A DNA stretch of 64,000 nucleotides, taken from Marinigracilibium pacificum (GTDB lineage Bacteria > Bacteroidota > Bacteroidia > Cytophagales > Cyclobacteriaceae). The stretch is from NCBI RefSeq assembly GCF_012926615.1, contig NZ_JABBNU010000006.1, positions 186,001-250,000 on the forward strand, in the 5' to 3' direction. A program made the position numbers and the translations under genes. Below the pieces are notes generated by a model that was not told where the DNA came from, did not search any database, and saw only the letters and a list, made by a program, of their open reading frames with translations. Of this stretch, positions 9,253 to 17,934 are shown piece after piece. How positions within the stretch are numbered: position 1 is the stretch's first letter; each line of letters begins with the position of its first letter.

Positions 9253-10140
9253 ATGAGAAATATCTGGATATTAATTGCAATCTCTTTGTGCCTTTCTTGT
9301 TCACAAGAAACAAAAGAGAAACCAATAAATGATGTTGAAGAGTCAAGTTTTGGGGACCAGCAAAATACTAATAAAGGTGGTTTGATAATTATTGGTGGGG
9401 GTAAAAGACCGCAATCTCTTTTGAAAAGAATAATAAAGGAATCAGGAATAGATAAAAAAGGGTATGGAATGGTTTTACCCATGTCTAGCATAGAACCGGA
9501 CTCGGCAAATTGGTATGCTATCAGGCAATTTGAAGAATTGGGTTATACTAATATTTTTGGTTTAGACTATGATTCGATAAATGGTTACAGACAACGACAG
9601 ATCGATTCATTAAAAGGAGCATCTTTAATTTATATATCCGGTGGCGATCAAAGGAAATTTATGGATAGAATATCCGGAACTTCCATTGGGAATATCATCA
9701 GAGAGAGGTATGCATCAGGCTCAATAATTGCTGGTACTTCTGCAGGTGCAGCTGTTCAAAGCAGGAGAATGATTACCGGTGATGAAAGGAAACACCCTGA
9801 ATATCACCCAACCTACAGGCATCTTGAAACAGAAAATTTTGATTGGACTGAGGGGTTAGCGTTGGTTGATGGAGTAATAATAGACCAGCATTTTGTGAAA
9901 AGGTCGCGTTACAACAGACTTCTAACAGCAATAATGACATTTCCTGATGAAATAGGTGCCGGTATTGATGAATCTACAGCTATGTATATTAGGGGAGATT
10001 CAGTTGAAGTTTTAGGAGAAAGTCAAGTGATTATTTTTAAAAATACTGCCAGAGAGTCAAATCAAAAAGATGGAAAGCTTGGTTCAAAAGGAATTACTCT
10101 TGATATTTACCTGCCAGGAGAAAAATTCCCATTGAAATAA
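9253..10140 (+). CDS. Cyanophycinase-like S51 peptidase, lipoprotein
   Basis: Single-domain S51 serine peptidase of 295 residues, a usual cyanophycinase length. It is anchored by a lipoprotein signal (MRNIWILIAISLCLSC, Cys16). Visible family motifs are IIGGGKRP near residue 43, GGDQ (Gln133), the nucleophile elbow GTSAGAA (Ser163) and IDQHF (His213). The acidic spacer after Cys16 suggests the mature enzyme is tethered by a flexible linker. ATG at 9253 is preferred over an in-frame TTG at 9247. A 30-bp gap separates it from the YfcC-family transporter. It probably cleaves imported or surface-bound polymer fragments to dipeptides. Dipeptidase E-like or other isoaspartyl specificity cannot be excluded. 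Confidence 0.88.
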   Translation: MRNIWILIAISLCLSCSQETKEKPINDVEESSFGDQQNTNKGGLIIIGGGKRPQSLLKRIIKESGIDKKGYGMVLPMSSIEPDSANWYAIRQFEELGYTNIFGLDYDSINGYRQRQIDSLKGASLIYISGGDQRKFMDRISGTSIGNIIRERYASGSIIAGTSAGAAVQSRRMITGDERKHPEYHPTYRHLETENFDWTEGLALVDGVIIDQHFVKRSRYNRLLTAIMTFPDEIGAGIDESTAMYIRGDSVEVLGESQVIIFKNTARESNQKDGKLGSKGITLDIYLPGEKFPLK

Positions 10141-10170
10141 AAATAAAATTTAATCGACCAATAACCCAAA

Positions 10171-11550
10171 ATGATAAAAATTAGAAAAGTTCCAGATACT
10201 CTGGTTATAATTTTTTGCTTCCTCATACTTTTTACGCTATTAACATGGCTAATTCCGGCAGGTGAATATGAAAAGGAGGTAGTTAAATTATCGAATGGAA
10301 GTGAAAGGGAGGTGCTAGTTCCAGGAACTTATCACCACGTTGAAGAAAACCCACAAAGCCTGCTAGATTTTTTAATGGCTCCAATCAAAGGGTTTATCGG
10401 TGGAGCCGAAATTATTGGTTTCATTCTGATTGTTGGAGGGGCATTTTCTGTATTTAATAAAACCGGAGCTGTAACAGCTTCACTACAGTCATTAGTTAGA
10501 TTCTGTGAGAAATATCCCTCGGCAAAAGGGATAATCATCCCGATGATTATCGTTTTCTTTTCGATCATGGGAGCCACTTTTGGTATGAGTGAGGAGGTTT
10601 TGGTATTCGTTTTATTAACCATTCCAATGGCCAGATCATTAGGTTATGATACCATTACCGGCATAGCGATTCCATTTGTTGGGGCGGGTGCAGGATTTGC
10701 CGGAGCAATAACTAATCCGTTTACAATAGGTATTGCTCAGGAAATTGCCGAAGTGCCCATGTTTAGTGGGTATCAATACAGAATGGTTGTTTGGGTAGTA
10801 CTAACTGTAGTCGCAGTTATCTATATAATGCGTCATGCCAAGAAGGTGTTTAATCCGGTTCAAGTCGAATTGGAAAATGATATTGACGTTGAACAGGTTT
10901 CCTTTACTACTGTAAGAAAAATAACTTTGTTTTTACTGTTTGGTGGACTTGCAATAATTTTAGTTGGGGTAACCAAATTTGATTGGTACATAGCAGAAAT
11001 TGCTGCTGTATTTTTCGGTATGGGACTATTGTCAGCTATCATAAATAGAATGGAATTGCAATCTACTGTTGATGCTTTTAAAGTTGGAGCTTCAGATGTG
11101 TTAACTGCCGGGTTGGTGGTTGCACTCAGCAAAGGTTTGCTTATTCTGGCTGAAGACGGAAGAATAATCGAAACAATTTTGCATGGTCTGGCTTCGTTGG
11201 CAGAAGGATGGCCAAAAGCAATTTCAGTGGAAATGATGTTTGTAGTGCAGAGTCTTTTGAATTTCTTTCTTCCAAGTGGTAGCGGACAGGCGGTATTGAC
11301 TATGCCTATAATGGCTCCTCTTAGTGATTTATTAGGATTGTCCAGACAAACAGCAGTATTGGCTTTTCAATTTGGTGATGGATTGTCTAATATGATAATT
11401 CCTACCAGTGCTGTTACTATGGGAGTTCTGTCAATTGGAAAAGTTTCTTATGAAAAGTGGTTAAAATGGATGATGCCACTGTTTTTAATATTGGTTTTGA
11501 TCTCAGGAATACTATTACTTCTTCCGGCAGTAGTATTTGGATGGAATTAA
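10171..11550 (+). CDS. YfcC-family inner-membrane transporter
   Basis: Polytopic protein of 459 residues with about 11-12 membrane segments. The N-terminal VPDTLVIIFCFLILF and TWLIPAGEYEKE segments are typical of the YfcC/C4-dicarboxylate-type anaerobic carrier family (ion transporter superfamily). Other family features are the EEVLVFVLL and FLPSGSGQAVLTMPIMAPLSD stretches, the latter a re-entrant-loop-like signature. Members are annotated as basic amino-acid, dipeptide or dicarboxylate carriers, with few tested. Its place directly after a cyanophycinase-like gene suggests uptake of arginine, aspartate or Asp-Arg dipeptides into the cytoplasm. Specificity is inference. Confidence 0.8.
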   Translation: MIKIRKVPDTLVIIFCFLILFTLLTWLIPAGEYEKEVVKLSNGSEREVLVPGTYHHVEENPQSLLDFLMAPIKGFIGGAEIIGFILIVGGAFSVFNKTGAVTASLQSLVRFCEKYPSAKGIIIPMIIVFFSIMGATFGMSEEVLVFVLLTIPMARSLGYDTITGIAIPFVGAGAGFAGAITNPFTIGIAQEIAEVPMFSGYQYRMVVWVVLTVVAVIYIMRHAKKVFNPVQVELENDIDVEQVSFTTVRKITLFLLFGGLAIILVGVTKFDWYIAEIAAVFFGMGLLSAIINRMELQSTVDAFKVGASDVLTAGLVVALSKGLLILAEDGRIIETILHGLASLAEGWPKAISVEMMFVVQSLLNFFLPSGSGQAVLTMPIMAPLSDLLGLSRQTAVLAFQFGDGLSNMIIPTSAVTMGVLSIGKVSYEKWLKWMMPLFLILVLISGILLLLPAVVFGWN

Positions 11551-11572
11551 TTTTTAAACAAAGTATAAAAGG

Positions 11573-11605
11573 AAAAAGGTCTTGGTAGTTAACCAAGACC
11601 TTTTT
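11573..11605. terminator. Bidirectional terminator between convergent units
   Basis: A 14-bp perfect stem (11573-11586 and 11592-11605) with a 5-nt loop has an A-tract on the left arm and a T-tract on the right arm. It can therefore stop transcription from both the YfcC-family gene (+) and glpF (-). Confidence 0.92.
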
Positions 11606-12340
11606 TTATATCATTAGAAAGATTAAGGTGGCTAATCCTGCGCCCAATAAAGGGCCAATAATTGGAATTAATCCATAGCCCCAGTCTGTTTTTGCTTCAT
11701 TTCTGATTGGTAGAATTGAATAAACCAGCCTCGGACCAAAATCTCTTGCCGGGTTAATAGCATAACCTGTTGTTCCTCCAAGGCTCATTCCGATACCAAA
11801 TACGAGTAAGCCTACAGGTAAGGCATCAAGTGCACCAAGTCCAACTTTAGCTTCTCCAAGTCCTTCAATTTCAATTAAAGGTTTGCTCATATATAAAACA
11901 GCAAATACAAGTACGAAAGTTCCTATTAGCTCAGAAAACAGGTTGTTTTTGTTATTTCTAATAGCCGGTGTAGTACAAAAGCAAGCCTTTTTAAGTTCTC
12001 CGTTGTTTGTGTTTTTAAAGTGATCCAGATAGAAAATATAGACAACATAAGCTCCCAGCATAGCACCTGTTATTTGTGCGAGGATATAGGGAACTACTTT
12101 TATCCATTCAAATAAGCCGGCAAGGGCAAGGCCGAAAGTAACCGCCGGATTGATATGTGCCCCGCTGAACTGTCCGACAATGAAAACAGCGATAAATACT
12201 GCAATACCCCACCCGAAGGTGATGACTATCCAGCCACTGTTATTTCCTTTGGTTTCATTTAAAACTACATTTGCAACCACTCCATTTCCTAAAAGGATGA
12301 GTAAAAAAGTACCGATAAATTCTGCTAGATATTCGTTCAT
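11606..12340 (-). CDS. glpF: Glycerol uptake facilitator (aquaglyceroporin)
   Basis: Channel for passive glycerol entry through the inner membrane. The 244-residue MIP-family protein has both NPA motifs, GAHINPAVTFGLA and YAINPARDFGPRL. The Asp after the second NPAR is a hallmark of glycerol-conducting GlpF rather than water-only aquaporins. Six membrane segments are evident. The start overlaps the end of glpD by 4 bp, so the gene is the last of a translationally coupled glpK-glpD-glpF operon. It ends directly at a bidirectional terminator. Confidence 0.95.
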   Translation of the reverse strand: MNEYLAEFIGTFLLILLGNGVVANVVLNETKGNNSGWIVITFGWGIAVFIAVFIVGQFSGAHINPAVTFGLALAGLFEWIKVVPYILAQITGAMLGAYVVYIFYLDHFKNTNNGELKKACFCTTPAIRNNKNNLFSELIGTFVLVFAVLYMSKPLIEIEGLGEAKVGLGALDALPVGLLVFGIGMSLGGTTGYAINPARDFGPRLVYSILPIRNEAKTDWGYGLIPIIGPLLGAGLATLIFLMI

Positions 12341-13914
12341 TCCTGAATATAATATTGTGAAGCTAATTTTGTATAAGTTTCTATCTGATTTTCAATCCAT
12401 GCCTGATCCTGGTCAAGCTCTTTCGCCATAATTTTTGCAGTTTCAGGAGCCATTTTGATACTCTCTCTAGCATCAAGTAATAATGCACGTGTTCTTCTGG
12501 CTAATACATCTTCAACTGTTCTGGCCATTTCTTCACGTACAGCCCAAACAACCTGTACCTTTCTTATTTGTAGCTCCTCACTCAACCACCCGGAGTATTC
12601 TGGTTCTTTTTTTTCTATTTCCAGTAGGTCTTCCTTGTTTCGACCATAAACAGACATTGGATTACTTCCTGGTACAGTGTTTCTATCATAACCGGCAATT
12701 GGTAATCTTTCGGTAATACACTTTCTATCTGGTAGGCCAGCGATCATAACTGCATTGTTGACAGCATCCTCAGCCATTTTGCGATAGGTTGTCCATTTAC
12801 CTCCAATAACTGTGATCAATCCGGAGAGTGAAATCAGGACTTTATGGTGACGGGAAATTTCTTTGGTGCTCATCGAATCACCATCTTCCGGTGCTGCCAA
12901 GGGTCTAAGTCCAGCGAAAATGCTTTTAATATCCTTTTTAGTAGGTTTTTTGGACAGATACTTTCCTGCCGTTTCAAGAATGAAATCAATTTCTTCCTCC
13001 AATGCCCTTGGTTCCAGGTCAATGTTATCAATTAATGTGTCAGTAGTACCAACCACAACTCTGTTATACCATGGAACAGCAAACATAACCCTTCCATCAG
13101 ATGTTTCGGGAACCATTATGGCATAACTCTCCGGTTGAAAACTCTGATCAAAAACAAGGTGAATTCCCTGACTTGGCCTGATCATTGGTTTTACTTCAGG
13201 CTCATCCATTTGCTTTATTGAATCAGCAAAAACTCCGGTAGCATTGATAACTGATTTAGCATAAATTTTAAATTCTTCCCTGGATTCAACTTCTCTGGCT
13301 ATTACTCCCCTGATCATCTGATTTTCATCATCCTTTATTAAACCGGTAACTTCCATGTAGTTCATCAATACAGCATTGTACTCTTCTGCAGTTGTTGCAA
13401 GACTTATTGCCATACGGGCATCATCAAACTGCCCATCCTGATAAACTATTCCACCTCGAAGATCATCTTTTGAAATTGTTGGTAACGCCTTAATTGTTTC
13501 TTCTTTTGAGATACTTTTTGATGGACCCAACCCAAGTTTTCCAGCCATCAAATCATAAACTTTTAGTCCGATCGTATAAAATGGACCGTTCCACCATTCA
13601 TAAGATGGAATTACAAAAGATAGGTTCCTGACAAGATGAGGTGCATTTTGCATCATCAATCCTCTTTCTTTAAGTGCTTCAAGAACGAGTGATATATCAC
13701 CTTGTTGTAAATATCTGACACCGCCATGGACAAGTTTGGTGCTACGGCTTGAAGTGCCTTTTGCAAAATCGGCTTGCTCGAGAAGAAGTGTTTTAAAACC
13801 TCTGGAAGCTGCATCAACGGCAATTCCCAAACCTGTGGCCCCACCTCCGATAATTAATATGTCCCAGGGTTCGTGATTATTTTTTAGCTTTTCAAGCTGT
13901 TTTATTCTTTTCAT
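12337..13914 (-). CDS. glpD: Glycerol-3-phosphate dehydrogenase, FAD-dependent
   Basis: Oxidises sn-glycerol-3-phosphate to dihydroxyacetone phosphate and passes electrons to the quinone pool at the inner membrane. The 525-residue protein has the FAD-binding Rossmann motif DILIIGGGATGLG (about residues 19-31), the GTSSRSTKLVHGGVRYL signature and the KWTTYRKMAEDAV motif of the C-terminal part. Length is normal. It lies 12 bp after glpK and overlaps glpF by 4 bp, which places substrate entry, phosphorylation and oxidation on one transcript. Confidence 0.96.
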   Translation of the reverse strand: MKRIKQLEKLKNNHEPWDILIIGGGATGLGIAVDAASRGFKTLLLEQADFAKGTSSRSTKLVHGGVRYLQQGDISLVLEALKERGLMMQNAPHLVRNLSFVIPSYEWWNGPFYTIGLKVYDLMAGKLGLGPSKSISKEETIKALPTISKDDLRGGIVYQDGQFDDARMAISLATTAEEYNAVLMNYMEVTGLIKDDENQMIRGVIAREVESREEFKIYAKSVINATGVFADSIKQMDEPEVKPMIRPSQGIHLVFDQSFQPESYAIMVPETSDGRVMFAVPWYNRVVVGTTDTLIDNIDLEPRALEEEIDFILETAGKYLSKKPTKKDIKSIFAGLRPLAAPEDGDSMSTKEISRHHKVLISLSGLITVIGGKWTTYRKMAEDAVNNAVMIAGLPDRKCITERLPIAGYDRNTVPGSNPMSVYGRNKEDLLEIEKKEPEYSGWLSEELQIRKVQVVWAVREEMARTVEDVLARRTRALLLDARESIKMAPETAKIMAKELDQDQAWIENQIETYTKLASQYYIQE

Positions 13915-13926
13915 ATTAGCCGGATT

Positions 13927-15414
13927 TTATTTATTCCAGTGTTTAGCTCTTTCTAATCCTTTGTTCCAGTTTACAATCAATTGGTCAGTGTTGCTATTCT
14001 CTTTTGGTTCAAAGACTTTATCTACTGACCATAGTTTTTGGATTTCATCTACGTCAGACCAAAAACCGGTAGCCAAACCTGCCATGTAGGCAGCGCCTAA
14101 TGCTGTAGTTTCAGTTATTGCCGGTCTGACAACTTTCTGTTCAATCAAATCTGACTGGGTCTGCATTAACAGATCGTTGGTTGCAGCACCTCCATCAACT
14201 CTAAGATCGATAATATCTATCCCAGAGTCTTCGGTCATGGTTTTAATTACATCCATCGATTGAAGGGCTATACTTTCAAGTGCTGCCCGGGCAATATGAG
14301 CTTTACCTGTTCCTCTTGTTAGTCCAATAATAGTGCCGGTTGCATATTGATCCCAGTGAGGAGCTCCTAAGCCCACAAATGCAGGAATAAGCACCACACC
14401 ACCATTATCTGGTACAGAAAGCGCTAAAGACTCAACTTCCGGTGCACGACTAATAATCTGAAGCTGATCTCTTAGCCACTGGATAACGGCACCTCCCATA
14501 AATATGCTGCCTTCGAGGGCATAGTTTACTTCATCATTTAATTGCCAGGCGATGGTTGTTAGTAGATTGTTTTTTGAAATGATGGCCTCTGTTCCGGTAT
14601 TCATTACTACGAAACATCCGGTGCCATAAGTGTTTTTGGTCATGCCCTTTTCTATACACATCTGACCGAATAAGGCCCCCTGCTGATCACCAATAATACC
14701 TGAAATCTTAATAGCTCCTCCAAAATGTTCTTTTACTGTCGTTCCGTATACTTCACTACTCTGTTTTACTTCGGGAAGTAGGCTTTCGGGAATTTCAAAT
14801 ATATCCAATAGCTCCTTATCCCATTTTAGTTCATGGATATTATAAAGCATTGTTCTTGAGGCATTGGTAACATCAGTAGCATGTATATTACCATGCGTCA
14901 ATCGCCATATTAACCAAGAATCTACAGTTCCGAAGGCAAGCTTTCCTTGTTCTGCTTTTTCTCTTGCTCCTTCAACATTATCCAGAATCCATTTGATTTT
15001 TGAAGCTGAAAAGTAGGCATCAATCAATAACCCGGTTTTCTCATGAATCTTTTTTGTAAGTCCTTTGTCTTTGAGTTCATCACAGTATTTAGCTGTCCTT
15101 CTATCTTGCCAGACAATCGCATTATATATTGGCTCACTCGTTTCTCTATCCCAGACAATGGTAGTTTCTCTTTGGTTGGTTATTCCAATTGCATTTATAT
15201 CCGAAGCATTGATTTTATGTTTTTTGATAACATCTCGAATGACAAATTTTTGAGTTGCCCATATTTCTTCCGGATTGTGTTCTACCCATCCATTTTGAGG
15301 GAATATTTGTTCAAACTCCTTGGCAGAAATACGCTCAATTTTACCTTCGTGGTTAAAAAGTATTGCTCTGTTGCTAGTTGTGCCCGCATCAACAGCTAAA
15401 ATGAATTTACTCAT
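13927..15414 (-). CDS. glpK: Glycerol kinase
   Basis: ATP-dependent phosphorylation of glycerol to glycerol-3-phosphate in the cytoplasm. This 495-residue FGGY-family kinase has the N-terminal phosphate-binding loop [13 protein letters not shown], the GNNQRETT-like [11 protein letters not shown] segment, and [11 protein letters not shown] and [13 protein letters not shown] in the C-terminal half. The N-terminal motif is usually written DQGTTSSR; here Ala and Asn replace Gln and Ser, a mild variation. It is the first gene of the glp operon, after an 82-bp gap from the DUF2141 genes. No glp repressor gene is adjacent. Confidence 0.95.
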   Translation of the reverse strand: MSKFILAVDAGTTSNRAILFNHEGKIERISAKEFEQIFPQNGWVEHNPEEIWATQKFVIRDVIKKHKINASDINAIGITNQRETTIVWDRETSEPIYNAIVWQDRRTAKYCDELKDKGLTKKIHEKTGLLIDAYFSASKIKWILDNVEGAREKAEQGKLAFGTVDSWLIWRLTHGNIHATDVTNASRTMLYNIHELKWDKELLDIFEIPESLLPEVKQSSEVYGTTVKEHFGGAIKISGIIGDQQGALFGQMCIEKGMTKNTYGTGCFVVMNTGTEAIISKNNLLTTIAWQLNDEVNYALEGSIFMGGAVIQWLRDQLQIISRAPEVESLALSVPDNGGVVLIPAFVGLGAPHWDQYATGTIIGLTRGTGKAHIARAALESIALQSMDVIKTMTEDSGIDIIDLRVDGGAATNDLLMQTQSDLIEQKVVRPAITETTALGAAYMAGLATGFWSDVDEIQKLWSVDKVFEPKENSNTDQLIVNWNKGLERAKHWNK

Positions 15415-15496
15415 GAATTTGGGTTTGGTTTCCTTCTAAGATAGAAATTAACCATTAATTTGACGAGTAAAATCTTTTATTATATTATAAATACCA

Positions 15497-15937
15497 CTAA
15501 TAGTTGCTAAGATGTAAACTGATTTTTTTTACTTCACCCTTTTGAATATCAATCATACATTCTTCAAAAAGTGGAGCTCTGAACTTGGGTAAAATATTGT
15601 TTGAAAAACCAAATGGTTCTTTAGGTATTCCGATGAAATTTTTATCTAATGAACCATTAGAATTAACATCATGATGTACAGCAATGGCATAATTGCCATC
15701 TGGTAGGTCGAATGATAATTGCTGAATATTACCTTCTATTTTTTTTATCTGATAAGTGTATAAATCTGTTTCAGACAAAAACTCATTTGATGGAGTATAA
15801 ACTGAAATTCTCAGATTTCCGGAATTAGATTTTATATTATCTACATTGATAATCAGAGTTCCGTTATCTTTTTCAACTGGCGCCTTTCCGAAAGGAAGGT
15901 AGAGTAAAAAACTAAGTATAATTAATTTTGCTATCAC
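15497..15937 (-). CDS. DUF2141 family exported protein
   Basis: Small (146-residue) protein with a hydrophobic N-terminus that probably acts as a signal peptide, followed by one DUF2141 beta-sandwich domain. The family signature is visible: YAIAVHHDVNSNGSLDKNF, then GIPKEPFGFSNN, then FEECMIDI. The HDvNsNGxLD stretch resembles a calcium-binding loop. It is the second of a tandem pair, 44 bp downstream of its paralogue. Biochemical function is unknown for the family; extracytoplasmic location is likely. Confidence 0.85.
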   Translation of the reverse strand: MIAKLIILSFLLYLPFGKAPVEKDNGTLIINVDNIKSNSGNLRISVYTPSNEFLSETDLYTYQIKKIEGNIQQLSFDLPDGNYAIAVHHDVNSNGSLDKNFIGIPKEPFGFSNNILPKFRAPLFEECMIDIQKGEVKKISLHLSNY

Positions 15938-15981
15938 AAAAAGTATAAGAGAAATCAGGTAGGTTTTGTTTAGAAATTCTC

Positions 15982-16428
15982 TCAGTAATTTTGGAGAAAT
16001 ATTTCAATTCTGTGAGTTTGGTTCTCTTTAACCTCAATTTGACAATCTTCAAATTTTGGAGCAGATAGTTTCAGTTTGAAGTTATTTGAGAACCCATAGG
16101 GCTCTTTAGGAATCCCAAGAAGGTTTTTATCCATTTTACCATCATCATCAAGGTCGTGATATGTTGCGACAGCGTATTTACCAGGAGGGACTGAAAATGA
16201 GATTCTTTCTAAGCTATTTGATGGATTAAAAGCTTTAAACCGGAAGGTGTCAGTCAGCGAAAGAAACTTGTTTTGTAGGGAATAGATGGAAATATGGATT
16301 TTGCCACTGGTAGAATTGATTTCTTTAATTTCTATTGATAAGTTTTCAGTTTGTGCTAGAATGACAATATTTGAAAATGACATTAAAACTAGTGAAAGAA
16401 TATAATTCTTGAAGACTAAAAGCATCAT
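15982..16428 (-). CDS. DUF2141 family exported protein (tandem copy)
   Basis: 148-residue paralogue of the next gene, with the same layout: signal peptide to about FSNIVILAQ, then a single DUF2141 domain carrying YAVATYHDLDDDGKMDKN, GIPKEPYGFSNN and FEDCQIEV. A second in-frame Met one codon on could be the true start. The pair probably arose by tandem duplication and is cotranscribed. Function is unknown. Confidence 0.85.
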   Translation of the reverse strand: MMLLVFKNYILSLVLMSFSNIVILAQTENLSIEIKEINSTSGKIHISIYSLQNKFLSLTDTFRFKAFNPSNSLERISFSVPPGKYAVATYHDLDDDGKMDKNLLGIPKEPYGFSNNFKLKLSAPKFEDCQIEVKENQTHRIEIFLQNY

Positions 16429-16443
16429 ACAATAATTTACAAA

Positions 16444-16473
16444 AAAACAGGCTAAGATTTTTTAGCCTGTTTT
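16444..16473 (-). terminator. Terminator after the lipoprotein at 16505-17764
   Basis: A 12-bp stem (16444-16455 and 16462-16473) with a 6-nt loop is followed on the minus strand by a T-run. It isolates the lipoprotein gene from the DUF2141 pair. A T-run also follows on the plus strand, so it may work both ways. Confidence 0.85.
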
Positions 16474-16504
16474 ATTTTTTGTACTAATAAAATAGAATTA
16501 ATAG

Positions 16505-17764
16505 TTACCTTCCGTAATAGTTCTGTGGGGTAACACTTTGACGATTATGGGTTAGGGTTCTTTGGATCCAGGAAGGAAGTTCTTCATAAGGAACATATCC
16601 TTCGCCATTTGCCTTAAACACACTAAAGGCGTTAGAGCTAATATTTACCCAATAAATTTTATTGCCAGATTTGTCTAATATATCTGCTTTATAAATTTGA
16701 TTACCATTAAATTCAGTTGGAATAAAATACCCTCTTAGATTTTCTTCAGATTCATATGATTCATAATATTTCACTTCATAAATATTTTCATTCTGATCAT
16801 TTAAATATTTATATACAAATAAATAATCCATGTATTTTAGACCTTGTATATAGAAGTTTACAGGCCTGTGATATTCATAAAGCTTATGGTCTAATGTAAA
16901 TTTGACTGTATGATCCAGATAATAATTATCCGTTTTGTATTGCTTAATTAAACTAATACTGAAAATATTATTTTCATATTCATAGGTGTTAGACTCATAA
17001 AGTTCTCTTTCTCCATTAACTAATCGTAATTTATGGAATCCTGTTGCTCGATTATTTTCAAAATGCCATTGGTATTCATTAGTTATTACCGAATCGCTAT
17101 TGTAATTATAAATAACCAAAATATCCTTATTTGCACTTCGGGCAAATTTGGTGAAGGTATTATCTTCTCTCGTAATACCGGTAATTTCAAATTCTTGATT
17201 ATAGAAGTAATTTTTTTCGTAATATCCATCTACTGAAGATGATGTGATATATTTATTTTCATCAAATTCGAAATTATAGGTATATGTACTATTGTTTTGA
17301 GTAAACGTAAGATCAAAATTCTTTATCATACCAACCTTGTCGTAGGTTATGTTTCTAACTTCAAAATGACTTTGAGATGCTTTGTTTTTGGTGTAACTGA
17401 AAGATGTTATAATACTGTCTGAATTATAGATATAGTCATATCCCCCTAAAGTAAGGCTGAATTCACCAAATGATGATTCATGTAATATTGTCTTTCTTGC
17501 TATTTTCCCATCAAAAATGTGTTCAAATCTACTCTCTGGATTTCTTTCACTTGGGAATAGTTGCTCAATACTTACTAAGAAATTATTAAGATTAAATGAT
17601 TCATCTTCACTTATTTTAATAGTTGTTGTATCAGCTCCTTCAACATACTTTGCATCCGGATTAGTATTGTTGTTAGAATTAGGAACAATTGTTTCTGGTT
17701 CTGTACAAGAAAAAATAGATAGAATTATGCATAATAATATGCACGCAAATTTAAATTGCTTCAT
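16505..17764 (-). CDS. Lipoprotein of a local four-member YD-repeat-like family
   Basis: 419-residue predicted lipoprotein (signal ending LSIFSC, Cys20). After a short Asn-rich linker it has the head motif EGADTTTIKISEDESFNL, almost identical to the heads at 29848 and 31152. The body is a string of short Tyr-rich beta repeats such as TYDKVGMIKNFDLT and YNSDSVITNEYQWH, in the style of YD/RHS-like repeats. It ends in ANGEGYVPYEELPSWI, and a related vPxWI tail occurs in the paralogues. No catalytic motif is seen. It is a single-gene unit with its own terminator. Function is unknown; a surface structural or binding role is a guess. Confidence 0.75.
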   Translation of the reverse strand: MKQFKFACILLCIILSIFSCTEPETIVPNSNNNTNPDAKYVEGADTTTIKISEDESFNLNNFLVSIEQLFPSERNPESRFEHIFDGKIARKTILHESSFGEFSLTLGGYDYIYNSDSIITSFSYTKNKASQSHFEVRNITYDKVGMIKNFDLTFTQNNSTYTYNFEFDENKYITSSSVDGYYEKNYFYNQEFEITGITREDNTFTKFARSANKDILVIYNYNSDSVITNEYQWHFENNRATGFHKLRLVNGERELYESNTYEYENNIFSISLIKQYKTDNYYLDHTVKFTLDHKLYEYHRPVNFYIQGLKYMDYLFVYKYLNDQNENIYEVKYYESYESEENLRGYFIPTEFNGNQIYKADILDKSGNKIYWVNISSNAFSVFKANGEGYVPYEELPSWIQRTLTHNRQSVTPQNYYGR

Positions 17765-17862
17765 TGCGATTAATTGTTTGGTTGATAATTAAAAAATCAA
17801 ATAGTTGATGGTGCGAATTAAATAAGAGATATTTCTAAATGCAAGAAGATGTAAAAAAAAAT

Positions 17863-17911
17863 GGCTTCAAATACGATTGATCTAACTGTTGACCAAAGTG
17901 TATTTGAAGCC
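17863..17911 (-). terminator. Terminator after the vWA-domain gene
   Basis: A 12-bp perfect stem (17863-17874 and 17900-17911) encloses a 25-nt loop and is followed on the minus strand by a run of nine or so T residues. It lies 24 bp beyond the stop of the gene at 17935. The long loop is unusual but the stem and T-run are strong. Confidence 0.78.
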
Positions 17912-17934
17912 TTATTTATAATTTAAATAGCTAA

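Noticed and set aside
13927-15414. GlpK loop variant (DAGTTSNR) as a sign of lost activity
   Set aside because: All other kinase motifs are intact and the operon context is complete, so it is probably a neutral variation.
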